From: Mesorhizobium sp. M8A.F.Ca.ET.218.01.1.1
GTDB lineage: Bacteria; Pseudomonadota; Alphaproteobacteria; Rhizobiales; Rhizobiaceae
DNA length: 64,000 nucleotides
Assembly (NCBI RefSeq): GCF_004791165.1
Contig: NZ_SRUZ01000013.1
Coordinates: 62,001 to 126,000, forward strand
Direction of reading: 5' to 3'
Shown: positions 49,926 through 58,976 of the stretch, one piece after another
Numbering within the stretch: the stretch's first letter is position 1
Layout: each line of letters opens with the position of its first letter
The notes under the pieces: model-generated
Told to the model about the DNA's origin: nothing
The model's input: the letters and a program-made list of their open reading frames with translations, nothing else
Database searches by the model: none
Program-made: the position numbers and the translations under genes

Positions 49926-51338
49926 TTAGGAAAAGGCCCATTCTGGATCGCTTGGGGCAATCGCTCGCTCCCGCAGCAGTGAGCCAAGTTCAGTCCACGA
50001 GGGATCAGAAACGAAACTGCTCAGACCTCCACAGGCATCAGCGAAAGGCATATCGCCGAAGCGGTCGATGACCTTGCTGGTTTCGCCTATGCTGCCCTTT
50101 CGGATCGACTCGAATGGATTCTCATCGCATTCAATGACGCGATGCCCCCAAGCTCCTGGCACATCATCGCTCGCGATAGCGCGTCGAAGGTCCGCATCCA
50201 TGTCTGCGGTCTCTAGAGCCCGACAAATGACGTAGCGCATCAGGGGATAGTAGACTGGCTGGTGGCTGCCTCCAAGCGCGCGCACCCCGGGCAGGATCGA
50301 CAGGACCAGAAACATGAGGAGCAGATTCGGAACAAGGCTGCGGTTCGCTAGCCGCTCAATGATATCGGGAGCCGCGAAGCGAGCTACCTTCGTTCTGGTC
50401 GCCAGATTGACGAGTTCTCCACCCACCATGCGCAGCGGCAGGCGCTTTCCGTTTTCATAGTACCAAAAGAAATCCGTACCGCGTGCGAACCAGCCACCCC
50501 AGGGGCCAGCCCCCAGCCTGTCGATCTCGTCAAGGATATTCAAAGCCAGCTTTGGGCTTTCCAGCAACCTCGTACGCAGCCAGGAATCCTGGTCTGATAG
50601 GTGGTCCGCCACCAGGTCGGCAACATCCTCATCGTCGATTTGCAGGAAGGCAAAGCTCTCTCCGAACAGATTTGGCCAGAGGATACGATTGGCTGCCTTG
50701 ATGGCATGCGCAGGCCGCTCGAACTGCGTCTTCGGCAGAAGGCTGCGAAGCAGGGCGGGGGCGTCTCCCTCGGCATTTGGCTCCGTTGGCACCAGCTCGA
50801 ACCGGTATGATCCAGGCCCGGTCAGAAGGCTGTAGCCGATCATCTGGCTTCGGCTGAGACCGAACACGTTCACCGGCTTCCCGTCAATCATGATCCAGCC
50901 TGGCCCCTTGCGGGGCTTTTCAACGAGACTCACCGTTGAAACGGCATAGGAAACGTAGGTCGAGCAGCCATGCGCCGAGAGGCCAAGCAGGCTGAAGATA
51001 TGCGTGTAATAGGCCTCTGGCTCCATGAGGAGAAACAAATGCGGGCCGGTCTGCAACACGCGGCGTTGTTCTAGATCTTTGCATATTTGGGAGACGGCGT
51101 TGATCGGCAATCCGTTTCGCGTTCCCGCGTTCCTGATCGTGTCGAGCAGCCTGGCAAGCGCGCGGCTGCGAATTTCGGGTTCCTGTTTCTGGGCAGGCGC
51201 TTCGAACAAGCGGGACGCATAATCGCGAAGAGGGCGGCAATGATAGGAGCGCGTCCAAGGATAGAGCGCCGCCAGAGAGTCCAGCACCGCGTGCTTGGCG
51301 CCTGTGTCGGTCGCTAGCTCGTCCACCTCACGGTTCAT
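49926..51338 (-). CDS. Unknown 470-aa protein encoded with an MFS exporter
   Basis: I do not recognise a family. The 470-aa protein is soluble apart from one hydrophobic stretch (NLLLMFLVLSILPGVRAL, near residue 345). Notable segments are LFLLMEPEAYYTHIFSLLGLSAHGCSTYVSYA, WIMIDGKPVNVFGLSRSQMIGYSLL, a Trp/Phe-rich GPWGGWFARGTDFFWYYENGKRLPLRM and HQPVYYPLMRYVICRALE. No Rossmann, Walker or PLP motif was seen. The start overlaps the end of the MFS gene by 11 bases, so the two are coupled. An enzyme or ligand-binding protein for the exporter's substrate is a guess. Confidence 0.75.
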   Translation of the reverse strand: MNREVDELATDTGAKHAVLDSLAALYPWTRSYHCRPLRDYASRLFEAPAQKQEPEIRSRALARLLDTIRNAGTRNGLPINAVSQICKDLEQRRVLQTGPHLFLLMEPEAYYTHIFSLLGLSAHGCSTYVSYAVSTVSLVEKPRKGPGWIMIDGKPVNVFGLSRSQMIGYSLLTGPGSYRFELVPTEPNAEGDAPALLRSLLPKTQFERPAHAIKAANRILWPNLFGESFAFLQIDDEDVADLVADHLSDQDSWLRTRLLESPKLALNILDEIDRLGAGPWGGWFARGTDFFWYYENGKRLPLRMVGGELVNLATRTKVARFAAPDIIERLANRSLVPNLLLMFLVLSILPGVRALGGSHQPVYYPLMRYVICRALETADMDADLRRAIASDDVPGAWGHRVIECDENPFESIRKGSIGETSKVIDRFGDMPFADACGGLSSFVSDPSWTELGSLLRERAIAPSDPEWAFS

Positions 51339-52581
51339 CCTTTCGCTGCGCGATGCCGATGCTCAATGCAGGAATGCTGATAAGGAGCAACACTCCGAAT
51401 CCGAAGAAGATCGTCGAAGGAAATACACTCTCGCCTATAACGCCAGCGATGCTGAAAATCACCAGTCCGAGCGCGACAGCGAGACTGTGCATGACGCCCT
51501 TGGCCCTGCCCAATACATTGCCATGCATCCGCGACTGCAGTGTGACCTCGATACTCACCCGGCCCAGATTGTAGAGAAACCCCAGAGTGGCGAAGACGAT
51601 CAATGTCCAGGGCGCCCGTAAAGTGATCAACGACATCCACGCGAGCGCCGTTGAGGCCAACAGCATGAGGTGCAGTATAGGACCACTGATCGCTCGTGTC
51701 AGCCTGACGAGAACAGCCGCCCCAATAACCGAACCAGCCGACCACGCGGCCTCAAGGTAGCCGAAATCGGCGGCGGTGCCTTGCTGCTCTTCGAAGACGA
51801 AGCTTGATCCGATCACCGTGACCAGCACCGCGCCTCCATAGAGAAGGGCATAGGCGGCAAACAGACGAAGGAGATTCCTGTCCATGTTCGGTGCCAGGCC
51901 AGTGGCCGTTCTGACACCTTGCGGGGGGAGGCCTGGCCGCATCCAGAAGAGTGAACCGGCTGAAACGAGGAACAACAGGGCGAGCACCAAGAACGTCAGG
52001 GCAGGGGAGCGCCCACCTAGCAACGACCCGGCTAGCAACGCTGCGCCGAGGCTGCCAAACTGCATGGTGAAGAACACGGTGGAATTCGTAGTCGCAAGTT
52101 CGGCGCCTCTCGTCATGAGCGGGATCATCGCTTGCGAGGCGGTCAGCGCGACACGATCGCAAATCGAAAAGAGCGCCGCTGACACGCAGAGTGTCAAAAA
52201 GGCGTCCAGATACAGCACCGAACAAGCCGTAGTGAGCAAGATGGCAAAGCGACCGAGGTCGGTCGCGATGTTCAATCGCCGTCGGTCAAACCGGTCCGCT
52301 GCCAGGCCGGCCAGAGGGCTTGCGACGAGTTCGACAACGCTGACGGTCGCAAGCAGTGCCGGCACGCCGGAGCCTCCGTAGCCTGCTGTGACAACAGTCC
52401 AGGCGGATGCGATGTAATAGCCGTTTCGACCGACTGCCGCTGATAGCGTGCTGGCCAGGAATCCAAGCCATAGCCGGGACTGGACGCCTGATCTCAGGTT
52501 AGCGTGAATTTGAAGTGTATTTGACAAGGGCGCATCCAATCGACGCTTGTCATACCCGCTGCCCAGATTGATGCTTAACAA
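51328..52581 (-). CDS. MFS exporter (EntS-like)
   Basis: The 417-aa, 12-helix MFS protein has motif A-like LAGLAADRFDRRRLNIATDLGRF after the second helix. The class of 'enterobactin exporter EntS-like' MFS proteins fits best, including the loop QSRMHGNVLGRAKGVMHSL in the second half. Members export siderophores and other small products. It lies between the AraC gene and the unknown 470-aa gene, all on the minus strand, and overlaps the latter. Confidence 0.88.
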   Translation of the reverse strand: MLSINLGSGYDKRRLDAPLSNTLQIHANLRSGVQSRLWLGFLASTLSAAVGRNGYYIASAWTVVTAGYGGSGVPALLATVSVVELVASPLAGLAADRFDRRRLNIATDLGRFAILLTTACSVLYLDAFLTLCVSAALFSICDRVALTASQAMIPLMTRGAELATTNSTVFFTMQFGSLGAALLAGSLLGGRSPALTFLVLALLFLVSAGSLFWMRPGLPPQGVRTATGLAPNMDRNLLRLFAAYALLYGGAVLVTVIGSSFVFEEQQGTAADFGYLEAAWSAGSVIGAAVLVRLTRAISGPILHLMLLASTALAWMSLITLRAPWTLIVFATLGFLYNLGRVSIEVTLQSRMHGNVLGRAKGVMHSLAVALGLVIFSIAGVIGESVFPSTIFFGFGVLLLISIPALSIGIAQRKDEP

Positions 52582-52629
52582 TCACGCCTGATTTTTCAGT
52601 TCGTTGCTGAAATCACCGGAAGTATTGAA

Positions 52630-53517
52630 TCAGATCCTGGACCGGCGGCGGTATTCCGTCGGACTGACGCCGAACGCCCGCTTAAAGGCGATCGTGAAAT
52701 GGCTTGAGCTGCCGAACCCGCATTCCAGCGCGATCTCCGTCGCCGACAAATTGGTCGATCGCAGCAGGTCGGCGGAGTGATCCAGTCGACGCCGTGCGAT
52801 GAACGCATGTGGCGTCATCCCGGTCGATTGCTTGAAAGCCCTACTGAAATGGAAACGGCTGACACCGACCTCCTTTGCCAGATCGGCGAGAGTGGGAGTC
52901 TCGTCCGACGACGATTCGATCATTGCGATCGCACGTTTGAGATCGAAGGCCGACAACCCGCCTTTTGCCGGCTCATGATAGTGACCGTTGCGCCTGACCA
53001 TCTGAACGAGCAATTGCATGGCCTGGCTCTCGACCATCGTCACGCTGATCGGATCGGGCTGCCTGAGCTCGATGGCGATCCGTTGCAGGGCCATTTCCAC
53101 CGTGCTGTCCCGAAATCCGATCGCAGCCGGCATGTCACCCGAGCGATGGCGCACCATCCCGCCGAACGCTTCGTCGGTGAACCCTTTTTCAATCGAGATG
53201 AGCAGGTAGGCGGCCGTCGGCTCTCCTTCGTCCCACCCCGTCCAATCACTGCCGGCAGGCATATGGATTACCGAGCCAGCCCGACGCGGCGAAAACGAGA
53301 TCCGACGCCCGTCGACGAAATCCTCTCCGCGGCTTGCCGCCCCTTTCAGGTTCATCAGAAATATATGGCCCGGGAACGAAATTGCTGTTTCCTGGCGCTC
53401 CAGACCAGTTCTCCTGATCAAGTCTGCCTGTATGTGGCCCCAGCTGTCATGTTGGTGTGTAAGCGTGTGGTGCTGTGAACGGCGGATCTTGTTGGGATCG
53501 AGGCAAGGAGTGTCCAC
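52630..53517 (-). CDS. AraC-family transcriptional regulator
   Basis: The 295-aa protein has a cupin-like N-terminal ligand domain and a C-terminal double HTH (residues ~190-293): TLADLAKEVGVSRFHFSRAFKQSTGMTPHAFI and LSATEIALECGFGSSSHFTIAFKRAFGVSPTEYRR. The first start is GTG at 53517 with a weak ribosome-binding site, so the N-terminus is uncertain. It precedes the exporter operon and is divergent from the methyltransferase gene, so it probably controls both. Confidence 0.88.
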   Translation of the reverse strand: MDTPCLDPNKIRRSQHHTLTHQHDSWGHIQADLIRRTGLERQETAISFPGHIFLMNLKGAASRGEDFVDGRRISFSPRRAGSVIHMPAGSDWTGWDEGEPTAAYLLISIEKGFTDEAFGGMVRHRSGDMPAAIGFRDSTVEMALQRIAIELRQPDPISVTMVESQAMQLLVQMVRRNGHYHEPAKGGLSAFDLKRAIAMIESSSDETPTLADLAKEVGVSRFHFSRAFKQSTGMTPHAFIARRRLDHSADLLRSTNLSATEIALECGFGSSSHFTIAFKRAFGVSPTEYRRRSRI

Positions 53518-53794
53518 GGATGGGAGCAGCCTTCATACTGAGAGTAGCCCACCCTCCCGTGTTTTGCCTAACCAGAGGTTGCTGGACAAATCACAACTAA
53601 CTTAGGATTGGTAGAAGATGTGACTTTAGTAAAAAAATGGCAATCGTAGGAAAGCCGCTCATTTTCTGCAGGCCTACCAGTGCCCCGGCCAAGACTCGAA
53701 GCATTTTTAAACATTAGATCTCTCTTAATTGAGTGAAGTTTCCTGTCGAGCTCGTGGCATCTCACCAAAGCAACGGTGCGGGAGGCATAGTGCG
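53518..53794. promoter_or_regulatory. AT-rich divergent promoter region
   Basis: This 277-bp region between the AraC and methyltransferase genes is visibly A/T-rich from about 53580 to 53740, unlike the surrounding high-GC coding DNA. It should contain the divergent promoters. I found no clear AraC-type direct repeat by eye. Confidence 0.45.
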
Positions 53795-54790
53795 ATGCGA
53801 GGACTCAACGACTTCCTGGCCGAATGCGACCAGGGACCACGGATCAACCAGCTGGCAGGTTTTTTCGCTGCAACCGCAGCGGGCAAAAGCGGGATGCCAG
53901 TTCGCAAGCCTCAGGCCGATACACGCCTTCTGCCCAGCGATGAACTCCTGCGCGATCTCGTTCGCCTGCACGCCGCCCGGCAAGGCTTTTTCGACCAGCA
54001 TTATCACGGCAGCATTCCCTACAGATTGGAGGAGGAGTGCCGGATGGCCTCCGCGGTGCTGACCTATGCCCGGCGCCGTGGATCCGCGCTGTCGCTGTAC
54101 AGCCTTGGAACAGCCGAAGGTACGATGGCCAGAACCCTGTCTGAATTTTCGGACGGGCAGATTCTTTCGCTGTCCTGCAGCCCGAACCCCGAGAACTACA
54201 AGTCCTTCGTGGCCTATGGCGAACCGGCCCACGCCGAATTCTTCATCGGCCCGTTCCACTGGTTGACCAAGGATGCGCTCGGATCGGATCGGCGGCTGAC
54301 CAAGTTCACGCAAGGCTTCGACGTCATCCTCGAGGACACAACCTTTCAGATGTATTCGCCTAACAGGCCCAAGCAGATCGAGTTCGTAACCCAGCACCTC
54401 AAGGACGGCGGAATTTTCGTCTTCGTCGAAAAATTCAGGGCCGCCGATGAAAGCGACTATCAGCGCCGAGAGTACCAGAAGGATTACGGCTTCAAGGCGA
54501 GGTACTTCCCCCCGGACGAAATTGCAAAAAAGAAGACGGACGTCCTGGGGACCATGTTCAACAATGAGGTGACCCTGGCGGAGATGGCGCGCTCCGTAGG
54601 TGAGCATTTCAGATACTGCACGATGACGTGGAACAGCGGCAATTTCTGCAGCCTTGCGGCAAGCAACAGCAAGGAAAATCTCAATCTCTACGCCTCACAG
54701 ATGTCGACGCCGGCCATCCCGCATGAATATGTCTACGAGATCAGCCTCTCTGACGCAGCGACGATCGCCATGACGGACAATCCGACATGA
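53795..54790 (+). CDS. SAM-dependent methyltransferase (class I)
   Basis: The protein is 331 aa from ATG 53795, with GGAGG 9 bases upstream. The Rossmann glycine loop is SLYSLGTAEGTMARTL (near residue 105), followed by ILSLSCSPNP (second strand), FDVILEDTTFQMY and HLKDGGIFVFVEKF, the usual order of a class I methyltransferase. Around this core are N- and C-terminal extensions that should fix the substrate. Divergence from an exporter operon suggests a modified small molecule that is then exported; this is inference. Confidence 0.82.
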   Translation: MRGLNDFLAECDQGPRINQLAGFFAATAAGKSGMPVRKPQADTRLLPSDELLRDLVRLHAARQGFFDQHYHGSIPYRLEEECRMASAVLTYARRRGSALSLYSLGTAEGTMARTLSEFSDGQILSLSCSPNPENYKSFVAYGEPAHAEFFIGPFHWLTKDALGSDRRLTKFTQGFDVILEDTTFQMYSPNRPKQIEFVTQHLKDGGIFVFVEKFRAADESDYQRREYQKDYGFKARYFPPDEIAKKKTDVLGTMFNNEVTLAEMARSVGEHFRYCTMTWNSGNFCSLAASNSKENLNLYASQMSTPAIPHEYVYEISLSDAATIAMTDNPT

Positions 54791-54936
54791 CGCAGCCATG
54801 GGGTCGCAGCTGCGCCGAAGCTCCAGGCGGCCGGCAACACTGTTGATCGCCTGAGTGCCGCCCGTCCGCAAAACGGATCCGATCGCATACCCGCGAGACA
54901 GGCAACCTCCCGCGGCGGTCACGAAGCTCTAGCGAG

Positions 54937-55863
54937 ATGACGCGGAACGGGAATGCTATTCAGTTGCTGACCTACGCTTTTGCGGCCATGGATCACGGCA
55001 GCATGCGTCAGGCCGCAATAGCCCTGAGGGTCCAGGAATCCTCGGTCAGCCGTAACGTCGTCAAACTCGAACAGCTACTCGACATGCAACTGTTCGAGCG
55101 CGATGTGCGCGGCGTTCGGTTGACGAAGACAGGCCGCGCCTGGATCGAAATCGTGCGCGCTCACTACGACGGCCTGCTCGATGCTTTCGCCGAGCGTGTG
55201 CGCGATAACAAGGATGCCAAGACACTCCGGATTGGGCTGTGCTGGGTGACAGGCGGAGAATTCCTCAAATGCCTCATCGAGCGTTTCGGCAAGCTGTACC
55301 CGGACATAACCTTGACCATTGAGGATATCCCATCGGGCCAGTGCCTTTCTGCAATACGCCGCAGGTGCTTCGACCTCGTGTTCACACATCACACTGGCAC
55401 CGCCAAATTCTGCAGCAGCGAAGTCTTCTGGCAAGAACGCCTCTTCGTGCTACTGCCGTCCTGTCATTCTCTTGTCGAGAGGCCGGTGCTCAGATGGTCC
55501 GACCTCGCGGACATGCCTCTGCTCGTCCCGATCGGGCTGGAAGGGCCGCCGTCGGACCTGTGCCTGCTCGAACGCATTGCGGCCGGTGGCGGTCCGACCG
55601 TTCATGCGTGTCACGCGAACCAAGCGACGGTCATCTTCCAGGTGGGACTGGGGCAAGGCGTCACCTTGGCCGAGGCGAGCTATGCCAGGACAGTCGCTAC
55701 CGATTCTGCCCTGTGGAAGCCGCTTCGCGGGAAAAACAGCGTCAGTTCGATTAGGGGCCTGTGGCTCGGTTCCAATCCAAAGCGGGCTGTGCTGCGTCTG
55801 GTCGGGCTCGCCAAGAACATGGCGGGAGCCGCTCAAAGACCAGGGCGCACCAACTGCCCCTAG
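54937..55863 (+). CDS. LysR-family regulator
   Basis: The 308-aa protein has the HTH at residues ~8-65 (MDHGSMRQAAIALRVQESSVSRNVVKLEQLLDMQLFERDVRGVRLT) and a LysR effector domain (ITLTIEDIPSGQCLSAIRRRCFDLVFTHH; LGQGVTLAEASYAR). It follows the methyltransferase gene in the same direction after 146 bp. Regulators with this HTH sequence recur in rhizobial accessory DNA. The target is unknown. Confidence 0.87.
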   Translation: MTRNGNAIQLLTYAFAAMDHGSMRQAAIALRVQESSVSRNVVKLEQLLDMQLFERDVRGVRLTKTGRAWIEIVRAHYDGLLDAFAERVRDNKDAKTLRIGLCWVTGGEFLKCLIERFGKLYPDITLTIEDIPSGQCLSAIRRRCFDLVFTHHTGTAKFCSSEVFWQERLFVLLPSCHSLVERPVLRWSDLADMPLLVPIGLEGPPSDLCLLERIAAGGGPTVHACHANQATVIFQVGLGQGVTLAEASYARTVATDSALWKPLRGKNSVSSIRGLWLGSNPKRAVLRLVGLAKNMAGAAQRPGRTNCP

Positions 55864-55939
55864 AGGGCCAAAGCCGTCTTGAGATCGTTGTGCTCGAAGG
55901 CGCTCGCCATGCGGTTTGATCTCGACTGATCGGGCGATG

Positions 55940-56250
55940 ATCCGTGATACAAATTGAACTCGTAAACGTAAAAAACATGATGGAAACAACGCATTGGTTA
56001 TCGGGTCGATCCCAGCCATAGGCATGGGTGTGGATGACGTCGCCTTGCCGGCGGCCAGCGCCGTCGAGACGATGGTTGGGTAGATCTCATCCGGGAACGA
56101 CTCAAACTTCACATGGATGTCCGGGTTCTCCTTGGTGAAATCGGCAAAAAATTCGTTCTAGGCGGCCTTGTCTTCCTGGCGCCAAGTCCAGAACGAGATC
56201 TCGGTTGCATGCGCCACGCCGGCTGCCAATGCGAAAGACGCGGTCGCGAA
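55940..56250 (-). pseudogene. Sugar ABC solute-binding protein gene remnant
   Basis: The minus strand reads a signal-peptide end (ASFALAAGVAHA) then TEISFWTWRQEDKAA, a TAG stop at about 56158-56160, and NEFFADFTKENPDIHVKFESFPDEIYPTIVSTALAAGK, which is the start of a family 1 extracellular solute-binding protein. After GK one base is missing: in the corrected frame it continues GDVIHTHAYG. The sequence then loses similarity. Nonsense, frameshift and large 3' truncation make this a clear relic. Confidence 0.75.
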
Positions 56251-56513
56251 TGCTCAGGTTGAAGGCGGAATTCGACTGCAGTCGGTGCTAGCCGCAGGTC
56301 AAGATCACGCTCCTCGAAGTCGACTCCGAGGGATGAAGGTCGGCGACAAGATCGCTTGGCACCGAGAGGTTCCAGGGATGACTGATCGACTGAAGCATCT
56401 CGGCGCAGCTGGCGGGCAGACTGCTTGCCGAAACGACCCTCTGAGTTGGCAGGATGTGGACTGGATGATTGCCAGCGTGCTATTCGCGTCCAAGTGTTCA
56501 TGGCGGAGCAACC

Positions 56514-57074
56514 ATGTCGAAGCTGACCATTTGGCTGCGCAATAGACGCCACCCAGTACCGAAAGATACCAAGCTGGGGCGCCATACTTTTGGCATCGAC
56601 AACGGCCTTAAGATCTTCGGGTGCAGTCCTGAGGCGCCACTTGAGATCGGTTCGTTTTGCTCCATCGCCGACGAAGTGATGTTTCTTTGCAGTGGGAACC
56701 ATCCAACGACATGCGCGACTACTTCCTTCGCCCCTTCGAAGATGCTGGGGAAGCCCCCGTTTAAAGACCCCAGCGGACGGCGAGGAATAACGATCGGAAA
56801 TGACGTTTGGATTGGCAGACGGGCAATAATTCTGCCTGGAGTGAAGATCGGGGACGGCGGCGTTGTCGGAGCCCAGGCCACGGTGACGAAAGATGTGCCG
56901 CCCTACACGATTGTCGGGGGGAATCCCGCCAAAACCATTCGCCTCCGTTTCCCGGCCAAAATCATCTCCAAGATGCTGGTAATCCGCTGGTGGGACTGGG
57001 ATGATGAGATGATCCGGCAAGAGGCCCACTCCTTAACCGGGCCGATCGACAATTTCGTTGCCAGGCACGGCTAG
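56514..57074 (+). CDS. Hexapeptide-repeat O-acetyltransferase (CatB/XAT type)
   Basis: The protein is 186 aa from ATG 56514, with GGAG upstream. Left-handed beta-helix repeats include LEIGSFCSIADEVMFLCSGNHPT and ITIGNDVWIGRRAIILPGVKIGDGGVVGAQATVTKDVPPYTIVGGNPAKTIRLRF, which is diagnostic of xenobiotic/streptogramin/chloramphenicol (CatB) acetyltransferases; the catalytic His is in SGNHP. Family members acetylate antibiotics or surface sugars, and the substrate cannot be told. It stands alone between a pseudogene and a hypothetical gene. Confidence 0.92.
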   Translation: MSKLTIWLRNRRHPVPKDTKLGRHTFGIDNGLKIFGCSPEAPLEIGSFCSIADEVMFLCSGNHPTTCATTSFAPSKMLGKPPFKDPSGRRGITIGNDVWIGRRAIILPGVKIGDGGVVGAQATVTKDVPPYTIVGGNPAKTIRLRFPAKIISKMLVIRWWDWDDEMIRQEAHSLTGPIDNFVARHG

Positions 57075-57224
57075 GCAGCGCCGTGTCACGATTAGCCTTG
57101 GGCGCCACGAACCATTTTAGTTCGTGGCCTAGAGGGGCAAGGACGCTGCGCGGGCTTCGGGACCAAACCACAATGCCTCATGCGCCAGTAACGCTTGCAG
57201 GTCGCTATGAACACACGGAGCTGT

Positions 57225-57530
57225 CTAGACGAGCCCGATAGGCATGTAGCGGATTATAACCTCGTCCTGCCGAAATCTTCGTTCGAGTTCCGCGCGCCGG
57301 TCGTGCCAGTCCGCCAGCTCGAGTTCCTCGGCCATCACCTCGAAGATAATGATGTCGTCTCGGGCAGATTCCGCGCCTTGCAGCCACAGGCCCTCTGCAG
57401 GGGCCTGAAGATAAGCCGTAACGCCTTTAAATCGGTTCGCCAATTCCTCCTTTACCCGATCGAAATCTTCCCGCGCGAAAGGCCGGCCATCGTTGTCGGC
57501 TCGGGGAAGCAGGATTTGGATAAGGTGCAT
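57225..57530 (-). CDS. Conserved hypothetical protein (101 aa)
   Basis: This is a small soluble protein starting MHLIQILLPRADNDGRPFAREDFDRVKEEL, with a clear alternation of strands and helices resembling a ferredoxin-like fold (AEGLWLQGAESARDDIIIFEVMAEEL; EVIIRYMPIGLV). I recognise the type as a recurrent rhizobial hypothetical protein but know no function. It is not linked to an obvious operon. Confidence 0.7.
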   Translation of the reverse strand: MHLIQILLPRADNDGRPFAREDFDRVKEELANRFKGVTAYLQAPAEGLWLQGAESARDDIIIFEVMAEELELADWHDRRAELERRFRQDEVIIRYMPIGLV

Positions 57531-57636
57531 ACCGCCACTCGCTGAATGGCAGTCAACGCTTACGAAGTCGACCGCGTTCCATTGTGCAAGAGCTAGGCTC
57601 CGCTCAGCTATTCACTGAGAGCAATGACTGTTATGC

Positions 57637-58812
57637 CTACTCCATCAGGCCCGCCAAGCGCAGAGCGTCCTGGATGACTTTCTGTAGGGGTTGAGCCCTC
57701 GACCCGTGCAAGTCATCCAGAACCGGTTCCGCAGGCCTGGCCTTCGCCTGTCCCTTCGACGCTGCCCGAAGATGAAATGCTGATGGCGTCATGTCGGTCC
57801 TTGGCGTAGCTAACCTTGGCGAAGCGGGCCTCGCCCTGGCTGACGCTCGCGCGTCGTCGACATCGCCGAGACCCCAGAACTGCACTATCTCCTGGGTTGA
57901 AGAGATTCCTACGTCGAGCATGTAAGGTCCGGCCATGCCGAGGCCCTGCCCGACGGGCGTGCCGTGACCCATGCCGTCAATCATATTTATCTCGATCTTC
58001 ACTTCTCCGGCTTCGTCAGCCCAAACTTGCCTGCTTCGTCCGCGCTCGCTCGTCGAATGGGTCGGCGCCTTGGCGAGTTTGTGCACGCCGCGCCACTGGG
58101 CAGCGATGGACTCCGCGTTAACGGACGCCACAGTGCGATCGGCGGAACCCTGCCAGATCGAAATCCTGGGCCACTGTTCATTGTTCATGGAGGCTTTCCG
58201 CACAAGCCGCTGCAATTCTTGCTCGGACGGGCCGCCGTGGCCGCGCATGCGGTCGAACGCCTCAGGAATGGTTGTGGCGCAACCGAAGGGCAGACCGGCA
58301 ATGATGCCGCCGCCGGCAAACACTTCAGGGTAGGTGGCGAGCATTGCCGCCGCCATGGCCCCGCCCGCCGAAAGACCGGTAACGAATATCTGCTGCCGGT
58401 CAAGGCCGTACGTAATGACCATCGTCTCGATCATCTGCCGGATCGAATGGACTTCGCCGCGATCGCGCGCAGTGTCCCCAGGCAGGAACCAGTTGAAGCA
58501 GAGGTTGGGATTGTTGGCGCGTTGTTGCTCGGGATAGAGAAGCCCGAAACCGATCTGCTGGGCGAGTTGGGACCATCCCGAGTGGTAGTCGTAGCCGACG
58601 GCGTTCTGGGTGCAACCGTGCAGTATGACGACGAGCGGCGCGCCTTCGGCGAGGTCATCTGGTCGATAGTATCTTGCCCGTAATCCGCCCGGATTGGAGC
58701 CGAAATTTTCGAGGGTGGAGAGGCGATCGACGGATGTGAATGAGACGGGGTGCCTATTTTGTTGCGCGCGCAGTGCCCTGAGGCGCGCAATCGTATCGGA
58801 GACTTTTCGCAA
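57637..58812 (-). CDS. PHB-depolymerase-family esterase
   Basis: The protein is about 391 aa from TTG 58812, which has GAAGGA 8 bases upstream; a TTG at 58896 would lengthen it. The esterase domain has LVVILHGCTQNAVGY (oxyanion), the nucleophile GLSAGGAM, the acid region IWQGSADRTV and the His in GMGHGTPVG. The length and a Pro/Ala/Arg-rich C-terminal tail of ~75 residues fit intracellular PhaZ-like esterases of rhizobia. No signal peptide is seen. Likely substrates are polyhydroxybutyrate oligomers or related esters. Confidence 0.87.
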   Translation of the reverse strand: MRKVSDTIARLRALRAQQNRHPVSFTSVDRLSTLENFGSNPGGLRARYYRPDDLAEGAPLVVILHGCTQNAVGYDYHSGWSQLAQQIGFGLLYPEQQRANNPNLCFNWFLPGDTARDRGEVHSIRQMIETMVITYGLDRQQIFVTGLSAGGAMAAAMLATYPEVFAGGGIIAGLPFGCATTIPEAFDRMRGHGGPSEQELQRLVRKASMNNEQWPRISIWQGSADRTVASVNAESIAAQWRGVHKLAKAPTHSTSERGRSRQVWADEAGEVKIEINMIDGMGHGTPVGQGLGMAGPYMLDVGISSTQEIVQFWGLGDVDDARASARARPASPRLATPRTDMTPSAFHLRAASKGQAKARPAEPVLDDLHGSRAQPLQKVIQDALRLAGLME

Positions 58813-58976
58813 TTGGCCCGTCCTTCTATTTGAACCTCCGGGTTGAAGGGCGTGAGTGCAACGCGCTCGCAGCAATTTCGTTGCTGCACCGCACAAAAAT
58901 TGCGGAGATTGAAATAAGCCCAGCGGTCACCCTCAAGCCGACATCGCGCCGACCGCTTCCGTACAAGCGCGCCGCT

